Shown: positions 7,391-16,706, counted from the first letter of the stretch. The stretch: DNA of 49,286 nucleotides from Bacteroidota bacterium (GCA_018267365.1 JAFDYQ010000036.1:1-49286); one strand, 5' to 3'. The notes: generated by a model not told the origin, from the letters alone. Translations and numbers: made by a program.

Positions 7391-8164
7391 TTATTTGAAG
7401 AAATCGCGTACGCGCTCGTCATTAGAATCTTTCAGATCATCATAGCTGCCCTCCGCTATCACCAGTCCCTCATCCAGCAGTATCACCCTATTGCCGGTGA
7501 TGCGGGCGCAGTCCAGATCGTGGGTGATGATCAGTGCTGCTGAGCCATATTTTTTTTGAATATCTACTATCAGATGGCTGATCTCCCGCGAAGTGATCGG
7601 GTCGAGGCCCGTGGTCGGTTCGTCATAGAGTATAATGTCTGGTCGCTGTATCAGAGTGCGGGCCAGGCCTATACGCTTGCGCATACCACCCGATAGCTCT
7701 GATGGCATTTTATCTATGGCCTCCAGCAGGCCTACATTATTTAGCACCTCTTCTACCATTTTTGCCCTTTCACCGCTCTTTATTTCCTTATCATCTCGCA
7801 GAGGAAATTCGAGATTTTCGCGTACTGTCATTGAGTCGTAGAGCGCAGCACTCTGAAATAGAAATCCTATTTTTTTTCGTACATCATTCAGCTCCTTTTC
7901 ATCCAGATCCGGTACGCTTTGACCAAATATGCAAATCGATCCACTATCGGGCTCCATCAGGCCTACCATACATTTGATCAGTACGGATTTGCCTGTACCA
8001 GATTTTCCCATCACTATCAGGTTCTCTCCTTTACTTAGATGGAGGTTGATATCCTTCAATACCGTGTGAGTCCCAAAAGCCTTGCTCAGGTGCTCTATGC
8101 GGACTACCTCTTCTGCGCTATGCGCTTTTTGATCAGTTATTTTATTATCTATTGCGGTTTGCAT
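7391..8164 (-). CDS. mlaF: ABC transporter ATPase of the Mla system
   Basis: This 257-residue cytoplasmic ATPase shows Walker A ('GKSGTGKSVLIK'), the Q-loop region, the signature 'LSGGMRKRIGLARTL', Walker B with the catalytic Glu ('IILYDEPTTGLDP') and the H-loop ('IITHDLDCA'). The GGMRKR form of the signature is characteristic of MlaF-type ATPases. It lies between mlaE and mlaD, 6 bases from mlaD. It powers phospholipid movement by the MlaE permease. No mlaB or mlaC is visible in the window, as is common in Bacteroidota. Confidence 0.96.
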   Translation of the reverse strand: MQTAIDNKITDQKAHSAEEVVRIEHLSKAFGTHTVLKDINLHLSKGENLIVMGKSGTGKSVLIKCMVGLMEPDSGSICIFGQSVPDLDEKELNDVRKKIGFLFQSAALYDSMTVRENLEFPLRDDKEIKSGERAKMVEEVLNNVGLLEAIDKMPSELSGGMRKRIGLARTLIQRPDIILYDEPTTGLDPITSREISHLIVDIQKKYGSAALIITHDLDCARITGNRVILLDEGLVIAEGSYDDLKDSNDERVRDFFK

Positions 8165-8174
8165 AGCGATACTT

Positions 8175-8996
8175 TCAGTTAAATAGATTTGCTACCTGTA
8201 CCGCTATCATATCTATGATAAAAATGGCGAGCGAGGCGATGACCACAGCTGAGTTTGCTGCCCGGCCCACTCCCTCAGTACCTTCATTAGAGTTATATCC
8301 TTTGTAACAGCTGATCATGCCTATGGCAAAGCCGAAGAAGAAAGTCTTGACGAATGCCGGAAATACATCTATAAAGTCAAGCTTATTAAAAACGTGCCCA
8401 AAGAAAACATTGAATGCTGTATGCCCACTTAGATTCACTCCCAGATAGGAACCTATCAGTGCAATGCCATCGGCAAAGATTACAAGCAGCGGTACCATAA
8501 ATATTGTAGCAGCGATCTTGCTGACCACTATATATTTGAAAGGCCGATTGCCGGCTACCTCCATTGCATCTATTTGCTCTGTCACGCGCATAGAGGCCAG
8601 CTCGGCACCGATGCCGGAGCCTACCTTGCCGGCGCATATCAGAGCGGTGATGACAGGAGAGATCTCCCGGATCATAGCCACAGAGACCATAGCAGGCAGC
8701 CATGATGTAGCGCCGAACTTGGCCAGCGTGGGCTGAGACTGCATGGTAAACACAAGACCCATGATAAACGCAGTAATGCCCACCAGTGGCAGGGATTTAT
8801 TGCCTATCAGATAGCTCTGTTTGAGGAATTCGTTTAGCTCATATGGCGGCAGAAATGCTTCCTTGAAGAATCTTCCTGAGAAATGTGTCATACCGGCCAC
8901 TTCGATCAGAAGCGCTTTCACGCCTGTCGGTTTGGAGATATCCTTTTCTTGAGAAGAATCGGCTGTATGGTGGGCAGTAGCTTTGTCTGCAGTCAT
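8175..8996 (-). CDS. mlaE: MlaE-family lipid ABC permease
   Basis: This is the 273-residue inner-membrane permease of the MCE transporter. After a polar N-terminus (about 30 residues) come the family elements 'GITAFIMGLVFTMQ', 'REISPVITALICAGKVGSGI' and 'ASMRVTEQIDAMEVAGNRP', and a final helix pair. The EQIDAME cytoplasmic element contacts the ATPase MlaF. It is the first gene of the minus-strand operon (mlaE, mlaF, mlaD, iron permease family gene, collagen-like gene). No perfect promoter box is seen in the roughly 130 bases upstream. Confidence 0.95.
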   Translation of the reverse strand: MTADKATAHHTADSSQEKDISKPTGVKALLIEVAGMTHFSGRFFKEAFLPPYELNEFLKQSYLIGNKSLPLVGITAFIMGLVFTMQSQPTLAKFGATSWLPAMVSVAMIREISPVITALICAGKVGSGIGAELASMRVTEQIDAMEVAGNRPFKYIVVSKIAATIFMVPLLVIFADGIALIGSYLGVNLSGHTAFNVFFGHVFNKLDFIDVFPAFVKTFFFGFAIGMISCYKGYNSNEGTEGVGRAANSAVVIASLAIFIIDMIAVQVANLFN

Positions 8997-9123
8997 GTGA
9001 GATGTATTATGACATACCTAGACAAACTTTAAGCCATGGCGACCCTGCCCAAAAACGAGTAAAAGAGGGAATGTGTTTTGCAATAAATGAGCGGCAGCAG
9101 GAAAAAAGCGGGGAATTAATTGC

Positions 9124-10377
9124 CTAAACCAATGCTACCTTTGACGAATTTGGTCGGATAGGCAGCGAAAAGAAGAATGTAGAGCCCTTATCAACTTCGG
9201 AAGAGGCCCATATCTCGCCCCCATGCCGTGTGATTATTTTGTGCACTATGGACAGGCCGATGCCTGATCCTTCAAAATCCCTTCCGCTATGTAGCCTTTT
9301 GAATGCCTCAAAGAGCTGATGATAATATGTCATATCAAACCCCGCTCCGTTATCCTTGACGTAGTAGATGACTTTATCTTCCTTCACCTCCGATCGGATC
9401 TCTATTACAGCACGCGGTTTTTGCCGGGAGTATTTTACAGCATTTTGTATCAGGTTGGTCCAGACGTGCTGCATCGTCACTTCATCTGCCTCTATATCAT
9501 GTAGCTCTCCTATCTTAAAATTGATCTCTCGACCAGGCTCAGCCTCCGTACAGTTGGCACATATTTTCTGCACCATAGCCTTCATAGAGGTGGATGTACG
9601 TATCAGATCTTTCTGGCCCATGGTGAAAAATGAGATCAGATCTTCTATGGTCTGATACATGTTTTTAGCATTCTTCATCACCTTATTCAGGAGATCTAGT
9701 GACTTGCCATCTATGCTGTGATCATTCTCATTTATCAGTATGTCGGTAAAACCGATCACCGTCCTCAGCGGTGCGCGCAGGTCATGTGATACGGAGTACG
9801 AGAAGGCTTCCAGATCAGCGTTGGCTGCGCGTAGCTCTGCCGTGCGGTCAGCTACCCGCCGCTCCAGATCATGGTACATTTCTATATTCTCTATGGTCAC
9901 TGCCGTGATATCTGCCAGAGATTGCAGCAGTTTGAGCTGATCCTGAGATGGGGTATGATGATATGCCCAGTAGTTGCCTATGGCTGCTATAGGGTCGAGT
10001 TGTCTGACAGGCACCATTACCATTGTTTTCACGAAAGTAGGTCTGTACACTTCTACCGGCACCCGCTCGTCTGCGTATATATCAGGTATAATGACTGCCT
10101 TTTTATGCAGCATGGCCCACCCGCTTACACACGAGGTCAAAGGAAATCTATGTCCTTTCCAGAGAGGTTCTATAGCATCCTCGTCTGCGTAGTAGCAGTT
10201 GCCCCCGTCCTTTAGTACAAAGGTAGCTCCATCTGCTCCGGTCAGATGCCGAGCGGCGCTGCGTACGATGGCTGTGACCTGGTCCATACTACGCGCCAGG
10301 GATAGCTCCTGCACGGTGTGTACGAGCAGCTCCATGCCAGCAGTATAGGAAACATTATTTGCCCTGTCGGCTATCAT
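9124..10377 (-). CDS. GAF-domain sensor histidine kinase
   Basis: This 417-residue soluble kinase has a GAF domain at residues 10-165 and a short linker helix. The HisKA domain carries phospho-acceptor H198 in 'FSYSVSHDLRAPLR', and HATPase_c follows with N-box 'LIQNAVKYS' (309-317), G1 'VKDNGAGFDM' and G2 'GSGIGLSIVHKI'. No membrane segment or receiver is present, so it senses a cytoplasmic ligand. The kinase core resembles phytochrome-like kinases, but I see no chromophore-binding Cys context, so light sensing is not supported. The Rcp1-like receivers at 82-1020 would be plausible partners, but that is inference. Single gene unit. Confidence 0.92.
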   Translation of the reverse strand: MIADRANNVSYTAGMELLVHTVQELSLARSMDQVTAIVRSAARHLTGADGATFVLKDGGNCYYADEDAIEPLWKGHRFPLTSCVSGWAMLHKKAVIIPDIYADERVPVEVYRPTFVKTMVMVPVRQLDPIAAIGNYWAYHHTPSQDQLKLLQSLADITAVTIENIEMYHDLERRVADRTAELRAANADLEAFSYSVSHDLRAPLRTVIGFTDILINENDHSIDGKSLDLLNKVMKNAKNMYQTIEDLISFFTMGQKDLIRTSTSMKAMVQKICANCTEAEPGREINFKIGELHDIEADEVTMQHVWTNLIQNAVKYSRQKPRAVIEIRSEVKEDKVIYYVKDNGAGFDMTYYHQLFEAFKRLHSGRDFEGSGIGLSIVHKIITRHGGEIWASSEVDKGSTFFFSLPIRPNSSKVALV

Positions 10378-10478
10378 ATGCTGTTTATCCTGATTAGGGC
10401 AGCTAAAGATAATGTGAAATGAGTCTGGAAAGTAAAACTAATTACAGTAATTACTTTGTAAAGTGCCCATGGCAGTAA

Positions 10479-11753
10479 TCAGGGTTTCACCGCCAGTTTG
10501 CCGATATCCAACAGTAGCCTTTTGAAAAGCGGACCATGGCGCATAGGCCTGCCCTCGCGAAACTCGTCAAAAAACATTTTGGTATAGATCACGGCAAAAA
10601 GTGCGCAGTTGACGTGATGAAACTTTCTGCCGGCCTGCCAGAGTTCTACATGCTTGGCTCCATTCTTTTTCATGGTCTCGTAGGCCGTCAGGGAGTTTTT
10701 ATAGGTGACCTGCTCATCACCACGGCAGTAGCAGAGCTGCACAGGGGCATCTGGTTTCCAGTCATATACATTGTTGGAGGCGAGATACTGTCTGAAAGGA
10801 GAGTTTTTGTTTTGCTCAAAGTCCAGATAGAATTCACTTTTTACCGCTTTGAATGCTGTATCGGGCATATTAGCATCTACTACCTCCATGGGCCATGCGC
10901 CATCTATCAGTTTGGGTAGTATGGTGTCGTATGGCGCTACGAGGGCATCTCTCATCAGCTGCATGCCACCCTGCGTTTCGTAAAAAGAGGCGAGCATAAA
11001 GGCCAGATAGCCCGGGTAGTCGTAGTGTTTCCTTCGACTAGTATACACTGTAGTTTCTATATCATACGGACCACTCATGGGCGAGGAGGCAGTCACCGGA
11101 AAACGGTCTGCGTATTTGGTCTGTAGCAGTCTATGAGTGGCCATCGCTGCATGGCCTCCCTGAGAGTATCCTGTCACAAAGAGCTGCTCGCCCTTTTTGA
11201 TCTGCAAAGAAGGTAGTAGGTCACTGACCGCGATCAGCATGTCTACTGATGCTCCGGCTTCTGTTTTAGCATCGAGATATAGCTGGGAGCGGTCACCCAG
11301 GCCCTTGCCTATGTAGTCAGGGCAGAGGACGATGTAGCCGTCAGTGGCAAAGGCCAGACAGATACTTTGCTCCCCTGTACCATCAAAGATGCTTTCCCGG
11401 CATATCTCTGTACCATGGTTGTATATCATAGTAGGGGCGGGCTCGGCATTGGCTTGCGGCACAAATAGCATACCAGATGCCCTCACGATAGATCCATCGG
11501 CATAGGTAGTCAGATACGTGATCTCATAGATATTTATACCATGCTTTACCCCGAGCATGATGCCGGGGATATGCTGCTGCTTGAAAAATGCTTTCAACTC
11601 ATCCTGTGGATAGTTTTTGATCAGGTCATAGCCGACTATATCGCCGGCTTTTGCCTGAGGCGCGGCTGCAAGGACAGGCTGCATGCAGGTACCGGTCAAG
11701 AAGGATACAGATAAAAATATCTTCCAAAATCTGGGTAAAATATAGGCAAGCAT
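10479..11753 (-). CDS. Secreted alpha/beta hydrolase (lipase-like)
   Basis: This 424-residue protein has a signal peptide (cleavage near 'PVLAAA', residue 31). The alpha/beta-hydrolase fold has nucleophile S198 in GYSQGG, a probable acid D346 in 'CRGDEQV', and catalytic His at 379 or 380 in 'FHHVNC'. The N-terminal region with 'YNHGTEICRES' supplies the oxyanion-hole HG element. The layout resembles secretory lipases and feruloyl-esterase-like hydrolases. The substrate is unknown. It acts in the periplasm or outside. A perfect TAnnTTTG box lies 18 bases before its start. It is not obviously co-transcribed with the kinase downstream. Confidence 0.88.
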   Translation of the reverse strand: MLAYILPRFWKIFLSVSFLTGTCMQPVLAAAPQAKAGDIVGYDLIKNYPQDELKAFFKQQHIPGIMLGVKHGINIYEITYLTTYADGSIVRASGMLFVPQANAEPAPTMIYNHGTEICRESIFDGTGEQSICLAFATDGYIVLCPDYIGKGLGDRSQLYLDAKTEAGASVDMLIAVSDLLPSLQIKKGEQLFVTGYSQGGHAAMATHRLLQTKYADRFPVTASSPMSGPYDIETTVYTSRRKHYDYPGYLAFMLASFYETQGGMQLMRDALVAPYDTILPKLIDGAWPMEVVDANMPDTAFKAVKSEFYLDFEQNKNSPFRQYLASNNVYDWKPDAPVQLCYCRGDEQVTYKNSLTAYETMKKNGAKHVELWQAGRKFHHVNCALFAVIYTKMFFDEFREGRPMRHGPLFKRLLLDIGKLAVKP

Positions 11754-11771
11754 TGCTTAGAAATTTCAACG

Positions 11772-11779
11772 CAAAATTA
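11772..11779 (-). promoter_or_regulatory. Promoter -7-like box for the hydrolase gene
   Basis: The minus strand reads TAATTTTG, an exact match to the Bacteroidetes -7 consensus TAnnTTTG, 18 bases before the hydrolase ATG. No -33 TTG lies at the usual 17-23 base spacing. Confidence 0.45.
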
Positions 11780-11851
11780 CGGAATGCCTATATCAGCTAC
11801 AGGGTCAGTGAGCCGGAAAAAGTGGTAGTTGAGTGAAAGGTACACCGCATT

Positions 11852-12247
11852 CTACTGCTCCTCAAAACGGATCTCCTGAATGGCAAAAACACCATTGACC
11901 TGTTTGGCATAGACATAAGTCCTGTAGGAGCCTGCTGTGGTAGACAGATTACCCATGAAGTACTTGGCGCCACCCGGAGACTCACCGCGGTGCTGTACAG
12001 AGAAGGAGCGAGGTGAGTGAGAGCTAAAAAAATTCTTCAGCACGGCTTCTGCCTGAGACTTACTGTAAGAGTTTTGAGCATCGCGGATGTGTATCTCTAC
12101 ATTGCCGGAAAAGTACTGAGATAGGGTAGATACATCGCCCGAGCCTATAGCAGATTCTATATTATCAAAACCCTGCGCCCGGCTCGTACTGACAAATAAA
12201 GTCATACTGATAAACAGGGCCGCAAAGAGTTTATACAAGGCTCTCAT
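11852..12247 (-). CDS. DUF4783-family secreted protein
   Basis: This is a 131-residue exported protein. The start at 12247 gives a signal peptide ('MRALYKLFAALFISMTLFVS', then TSRAQ) with cleavage near Ala-Gln. The frame is open upstream to 12382, but that part overlaps the divergent gpmI start. The mature domain ('SGDVSTLSQYFSGNVEIHI', 'YSKSQAEAVLKNFFSSHSP', 'GNLSTTAGSYRTYVY') matches the NTF2-like DUF4783 family of Bacteroidota, small periplasmic proteins of unknown role. It is divergent from gpmI with a 109-base shared upstream region. Confidence 0.88.
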   Translation of the reverse strand: MRALYKLFAALFISMTLFVSTSRAQGFDNIESAIGSGDVSTLSQYFSGNVEIHIRDAQNSYSKSQAEAVLKNFFSSHSPRSFSVQHRGESPGGAKYFMGNLSTTAGSYRTYVYAKQVNGVFAIQEIRFEEQ

Positions 12248-12356
12248 TTTAATTTTGATGCAATTTGTGAAACTACCGCTATTCTTACGAAATTCGTGCC
12301 AATTATTGATATAATCAAGTATTTTATTTAAAAAGTCTAAGTAAGAAATTTCTCTC

Positions 12357-13883
12357 ATGAATCGCAAAGTTGCTCTCATCATAATGGATGGCTGGGGTCA
12401 CGGTAGCCAGCCTGACCGTAGCGCTATAGCTCAGGCTAATGTACCGTTTATCAATTCCTTGTATCACAAATACGCCCACTCAGAGCTGATCACGCATGGT
12501 GAGGCAGTGGGCCTGCCGGATGGCCAGATGGGTAATAGTGAGGTGGGTCACCTCAATATCGGTGCTGGCAGGGTGGTCTATCAGGAGCTACTGCGTATCA
12601 ATATAGCTGTACGCGATGGCGAACTGGCCCAAAATCACACCCTGCTGGACACGATCAGATATTGCAAGGAGAACCAGAAACCTCTGCATCTGATGGGGCT
12701 GGTATCTGACGGGGGGGTACATTCTCATACCTCGCATCTGCGGGCTATCTGTGATATAGCCAAGGCTAATGGCCTCTCATCGGATCAGGTATTCATCCAT
12801 GCCTTCACTGACGGCAGGGACACTGACCCCAGGAGTGGACTAGGCTATCTGAGTGATCTCAGTACTTATCTCAGATCGTCAGCGGGTCAGCTAGCCTCGG
12901 TATGTGGCCGCTACTATGCTATGGACCGTGACAATCGCTGGGAGCGCATCAAACTAGCCTATGACCTACTCGTAAAAGGTGACGGAAAGAAAACTACTGA
13001 TGCACTAGCCGCAGTCAAAGAGTCATATGCTGCAGATGTGACAGATGAATTTATCAAACCGATACTCGTGACCGACAGCGCCGGCACGCCGCTTTCTTTG
13101 ATAAAAGATGGGGATGCAGTTTTGTGCTTTAATTTCCGAACAGACCGGTGCCGCGAGATCACCAAGGCCTTGACGCAGCAGGATTTTCCGGAGGAGGGTA
13201 TGAAGCGACTGGATCTCAACTATACCACGCTTACGATCTATGATCACAGTTTCAAAAATGTAAAGAATATCTTTTCTAATGACGACCTGACCATGACTCT
13301 GGGTGAGGTAGTGGCTAATGCGGGCAAGACGCAACTGCGGGCAGCTGAGACGGAGAAATATCCACACGTCACGTTCTTTTTCAGCGGTGGTAGGGAGGCT
13401 TTATTCCCCGGAGAAGAGCGCATCATGGAGCCATCGCCCAAGGTGGCTACCTATGACCTGCAGCCAGAGATGAGTGCCTATGGACTGACCGATAGAGCAG
13501 TGAAATATATAAACGAAAGAGTGCCTGACTTTATCTGTCTGAACTATGCCAATGCGGACATGGTAGGGCATACGGGCGTTTTCAGTGCAGTGGTCAAGGC
13601 CTGCGAGGCCGTCAATAATTGCGTGGAGAGGCTGGTCAAAGCCTGCCTCGCACACGGCTACGCCATACTGCTCACCGCAGATCATGGCAATGCTGACTAC
13701 GTGATCAATGATGATGGCTCGCCCAATACGGCACATACCAAAAATCCGGTACCGCTATTCCTGATAGATAATGAGCTGAAACCGATATTGAAGAACGGGG
13801 GACTGTCTGATATAGCCCCTACCGTACTAAAGCTGATGGGGCTGCCGCAACCCAATGAAATGACGGGCAAAGCTTTATTCTGA
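12357..13883 (+). CDS. gpmI: 2,3-BPG-independent phosphoglycerate mutase
   Basis: This is the 508-residue glycolytic enzyme that interconverts 3- and 2-phosphoglycerate, using two Mn2+ ions. The alkaline-phosphatase fold metal site starts with D11 in 'IIMDGWG'. The phosphoserine nucleophile is S61 in 'GQMGNSEVGH'. Further family marks are 'HAFTDGRDTDP', 'MDRDNRW' and the C-terminal metal motif 'TADHGNAD'. The length is normal for the family (about 510). It is a single gene, divergent from the DUF4783 gene and convergent with the DUF1003 gene 5 bases downstream. Confidence 0.98.
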   Translation: MNRKVALIIMDGWGHGSQPDRSAIAQANVPFINSLYHKYAHSELITHGEAVGLPDGQMGNSEVGHLNIGAGRVVYQELLRINIAVRDGELAQNHTLLDTIRYCKENQKPLHLMGLVSDGGVHSHTSHLRAICDIAKANGLSSDQVFIHAFTDGRDTDPRSGLGYLSDLSTYLRSSAGQLASVCGRYYAMDRDNRWERIKLAYDLLVKGDGKKTTDALAAVKESYAADVTDEFIKPILVTDSAGTPLSLIKDGDAVLCFNFRTDRCREITKALTQQDFPEEGMKRLDLNYTTLTIYDHSFKNVKNIFSNDDLTMTLGEVVANAGKTQLRAAETEKYPHVTFFFSGGREALFPGEERIMEPSPKVATYDLQPEMSAYGLTDRAVKYINERVPDFICLNYANADMVGHTGVFSAVVKACEAVNNCVERLVKACLAHGYAILLTADHGNADYVINDDGSPNTAHTKNPVPLFLIDNELKPILKNGGLSDIAPTVLKLMGLPQPNEMTGKALF

Positions 13884-13888
13884 AACAA

Positions 13889-14608
13889 TCAGGCTCTGGC
13901 TATTCCTTTTTCCACTTTTTCTATCAGCTCCTGGAGCATCTCCAGCTGTAGCTGCTGTATTTCTACTATCTGCTTGTGCTGATTGAGCATCATGTGGTCT
14001 ATTTTGTCGTGCAGCAGGCGTATCTGCAGTTCTGCGGCCAGATTGACCTGGTAGTCATGCTCGCTACGGGCACGGTCTTTATCGTTCTGTCTGTTTTGAC
14101 TCATCATGATCACCGGTGCCTGTAGAGCCGCCAGGCAGGAGAGGGCGAGGTTGAGCAAGATAAAAGGATAGGGATCAAAGCCCCTTTCTTTATACACTAC
14201 CACATTCAGTCCCATCCAGACTGCCATAATGCAGAGGAAGAAGATGATAAAGCTCCAGCTACCGCCAAATTCGGCTATCTTATCGGCCAGGCGTTCACCC
14301 ACCGTCGCTTCAGCCTCTATATCTGGTTCCACATTGTCGGAGATAAAGGCATTGGACTTTAGCTTATCCAGTACCTGGGACTCCAGTTCAGTCATTTCAC
14401 CCACTTCCTTTTTCACGATCGTTTCCATTTGCTTCATCCTATAGCGGAAAAGCTCTCGTGTCGAGATATAGGAATTTTCATTAAAATCAGGACGATCCTT
14501 GCGGATCTCCTCTATCAGTGACTCCCGTACGTCATCTCCCGGTATCAGATCATCCAGATCATGCTCCAGGCCGCTGATATGGCATGTAGCCCTTGTCTTT
14601 TTTTCCAT
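13889..14608 (-). CDS. DUF1003 membrane protein
   Basis: This 239-residue protein is read from ATG 14608 ('MEKKTRATCHISG'); the upstream 24 in-frame codons have no resemblance to the family. The N-terminus carries a Cys-His pair (CHISG) typical of longer DUF1003 members. The DUF1003 core follows: 'LADKIAEFGGSWSFIIFF', a first membrane helix, 'DPYPFILLNLALSCLAALQ' in the second, and 'MMSQNRQNDKDRARSEHDY'. A long C-terminal coiled coil ends the protein. Function unknown; it should sit in the inner membrane with a cytoplasmic coiled coil. Confidence 0.93.
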   Translation of the reverse strand: MEKKTRATCHISGLEHDLDDLIPGDDVRESLIEEIRKDRPDFNENSYISTRELFRYRMKQMETIVKKEVGEMTELESQVLDKLKSNAFISDNVEPDIEAEATVGERLADKIAEFGGSWSFIIFFLCIMAVWMGLNVVVYKERGFDPYPFILLNLALSCLAALQAPVIMMSQNRQNDKDRARSEHDYQVNLAAELQIRLLHDKIDHMMLNQHKQIVEIQQLQLEMLQELIEKVEKGIARA

Positions 14609-14681
14609 AGCAGTGTTTTTGCGGAATGTGTTATGGTACAATTTTAGTTTGAATATGGCATTAAATGAAATATCAAACACC

Positions 14682-14689
14682 TACCTTTG
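14682..14689 (+). promoter_or_regulatory. Promoter -7-like box for the NDH-2-like gene
   Basis: TACCTTTG, an exact TAnnTTTG match followed by C, lies 20 bases before the ATG at 14710 in an AT-rich intergenic region. No -33 TTG is present at the usual spacing. Confidence 0.5.
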
Positions 14690-14709
14690 CAGCGCAAAAA
14701 TTCTGAGAT

Positions 14710-16005
14710 ATGAAAATTAACATACCAGAGGTTCATTTGCCCCGTGTGGTCATCATCGGCTGCGGTTTTGGTGGCCTTGAGCTGGCCAAAAGCCTCTTCC
14801 ATGCACCTGTACAGGTGGTGCTGATAGACAAGAATAACTATCACACTTTTCAGCCGCTTCTCTATCAGGTATCTACGTCCGGCCTGGAAGCTGACTCAAT
14901 AGTCTATCCGATCAGAAAGCTTTTTAAAGGACATAAGAATTTTCACTATCGGTGGGGAGAAGTGACCCGGATAAATCCTGATCAGAAAACGATTGAGACT
15001 ACCATAGGTACTTGTAGCTATGACTACCTGGTGGTAGCCACCGGTACGACGACTAATTTCTTTGGTATAGAGGGACTAGCGGAGAAAAGTATGCCTATGA
15101 AGTCTGTAGTAGAGGCATTGAATCTACGCTCGCTTATCTTGCAGAATTTTGAGAGGGCACTGCTGGTCCGATCTACAGAGGAGCGCGATGCGCTCATGAC
15201 TTTTGTAGTAGTAGGTGGCGGTCCCACCGGTGTGGAGCTCACAGGTGCACTCTGCGAGCTAAAAAAGCATGTGCTGCCCAATGACTATCCGGAGTTGGAC
15301 TTTCGCAAAATGCGGGTAATACTCATAGAATCGGGAGATAAGCTGCTCTCTATGATGAATGAATCCAATAGGGCGAAATCTGTGCGCTACCTGCAAGAGT
15401 TGGGTGCAGAGGTGTGGCTCAATGTCAAAGTAACCAAGTACGACGGGCATGAGATCACGACTGCCTCCGGCAAAAATATCACTGCAGCCAATCTGATCTG
15501 GGCTGCTGGAGTGAAAGGCCAGATGATAGAAGGCCTCAATGCTGACATCGTCACACCAGCCAAAAGATTTGTGGTAGATGAGATCAACAGGATCAAAGGC
15601 TATGATAATATTTTTGCAATCGGTGATATGGCCTATATGGTCACGGACAAATATCCTAAAGGCCATCCACAGGTAGCACCCGTAGCCATTCAGCAGGGCC
15701 ACACGCTGGCGAAGAATCTGCAACACCTGATCAAAGGCGAAGAGACGAAGCCTTTTGATTACTTTGATAAAGGCTCGATGGCTACCATAGGCAGAAACAA
15801 AGCAGTGGTGGAAGTAGGTAAGCTATCCTTTGGCGGGTTCTTTGGATGGGTCACCTGGTTGCTGGTACACCTGATGTCTATCGTAGGCTTTCGCAATAGA
15901 GTAGTGACGCTCTTCAACTGGCTCTGGAACTATGTGAGCTATGACCGCAACATCCGCCTGATCATACGGCCATTTCACAGAAAAGGAGAGGAAGACAATA
16001 CATGA
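14710..16005 (+). CDS. NDH-2-type NAD(P)H:quinone oxidoreductase
   Basis: This 431-residue FAD-dependent pyridine nucleotide-disulfide family protein has two Rossmann motifs, 'VVIIGCGFGGLELAKSL' near the start for FAD and 'VVVGGGPTGVELTGAL' for NADH. The FAD-binding 'FAIGDMAYM' follows, and an aromatic C-terminal amphipathic region ('GWVTWLLVHLMSIVGF') could bind the membrane. This is the architecture of type II NADH dehydrogenases, which pass electrons from NADH to menaquinone without pumping protons. It overlaps mnmD by 4 bases (ATGA), so the two are co-transcribed, though the pathways are unrelated. A sulfide:quinone reductase is less likely because the expected Cys pair is missing. Confidence 0.93.
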   Translation: MKINIPEVHLPRVVIIGCGFGGLELAKSLFHAPVQVVLIDKNNYHTFQPLLYQVSTSGLEADSIVYPIRKLFKGHKNFHYRWGEVTRINPDQKTIETTIGTCSYDYLVVATGTTTNFFGIEGLAEKSMPMKSVVEALNLRSLILQNFERALLVRSTEERDALMTFVVVGGGPTGVELTGALCELKKHVLPNDYPELDFRKMRVILIESGDKLLSMMNESNRAKSVRYLQELGAEVWLNVKVTKYDGHEITTASGKNITAANLIWAAGVKGQMIEGLNADIVTPAKRFVVDEINRIKGYDNIFAIGDMAYMVTDKYPKGHPQVAPVAIQQGHTLAKNLQHLIKGEETKPFDYFDKGSMATIGRNKAVVEVGKLSFGGFFGWVTWLLVHLMSIVGFRNRVVTLFNWLWNYVSYDRNIRLIIRPFHRKGEEDNT

Positions 16006-16655
16006 AACTGCTCCTGACTGAAGACGGCTCTCACACGATCTATTCTGAGCAGTTTGACGAAATATACCACTCGCGCAGAGGGGCGCTCACCGAGTCTCAG
16101 CACGTATTCATACAAAATGGTCTTGCTGCAGTACCCATTCACACAATGGATATATTTGAAGTAGGTTTCGGTACGGGGCTCAATGCATTACTCACATGGA
16201 TCTATGCCGAGCAGCATGACCTGGAGGTAATGTACACAGCAGTAGAATTGTACCCCATATCAGAAGGAGTATTATCTGAGATCAATCTCGCCTCCCTTTT
16301 TCCTGGGCATGAGGATAAATTTCATAAGCTTCATAATGCTCGCTGGGACAGTCCGGATGCTCTCGATGCACGGTTCTCTCTACACAAAATTAAAGGATCG
16401 CTGGTCGATTCAATTCTACCCGCGGGACAGGACCTGGTGTATTTCGATGCTTTTTCTCCGGATAAGCAGCCCGAGCTATGGTCTGCTGAGATATTTCATA
16501 AAGTATATGAAGCTATGAATCCCGGAGGTATACTGGCGACTTATTGCTCTAAGGGATATGTGAGGCGCAATATGCAGGAAGCGGGACTGCGCATAGAAAA
16601 ACTTCCCGGCCCGCCGGGAAAGAGAGAAATGGTCCGTGCTCATAGACCGCTGTAG
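16002..16655 (+). CDS. mnmD: tRNA mnm5s2U34 methyltransferase, stand-alone MnmD
   Basis: This 217-residue SAM-dependent methyltransferase corresponds to the MnmC N-terminal (DUF752) domain. It shows the SAM loop 'VGFGTGLNALLTW', the catalytic-region motif 'YFDAFSPDKQPELWS' and 'LATYCSKGYVRR'. It converts nm5s2U to mnm5s2U at the wobble position of tRNAs. In E. coli this domain is fused to an FAD oxidase in MnmC; here it is alone, as in many bacteria. It overlaps the upstream oxidoreductase stop by 4 bases. Confidence 0.93.
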   Translation: MKLLLTEDGSHTIYSEQFDEIYHSRRGALTESQHVFIQNGLAAVPIHTMDIFEVGFGTGLNALLTWIYAEQHDLEVMYTAVELYPISEGVLSEINLASLFPGHEDKFHKLHNARWDSPDALDARFSLHKIKGSLVDSILPAGQDLVYFDAFSPDKQPELWSAEIFHKVYEAMNPGGILATYCSKGYVRRNMQEAGLRIEKLPGPPGKREMVRAHRPL

Positions 16656-16668
16656 GAAGTTATTCACC

Positions 16669-16702
16669 TTGACGCATCACATGACGCTAATCTGTATATT
16701 TG
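16669..16702 (+). promoter_or_regulatory. Candidate Bacteroidetes promoter for the addAB-like genes
   Basis: A TTG at 16669-16671 and TATATTTG at 16695-16702 are separated by 23 bases, within the 17-23 range reported for Bacteroidetes sigma-A promoters. The -7 box ends only 4 bases before the ATG at 16707, so transcription from it would give a leaderless or near-leaderless mRNA. Confidence 0.6.
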
Positions 16703-16706
16703 GTAG

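Noticed and set aside
12284..12303. TGGCACG-N4-TCGTA on the minus strand, like a sigma-54 -24/-12 element, before the DUF4783 gene
   Set aside because: The -12 part deviates from TTGCA/T (GT rather than GC), and no sigma-54 activator is visible, so it is probably chance.
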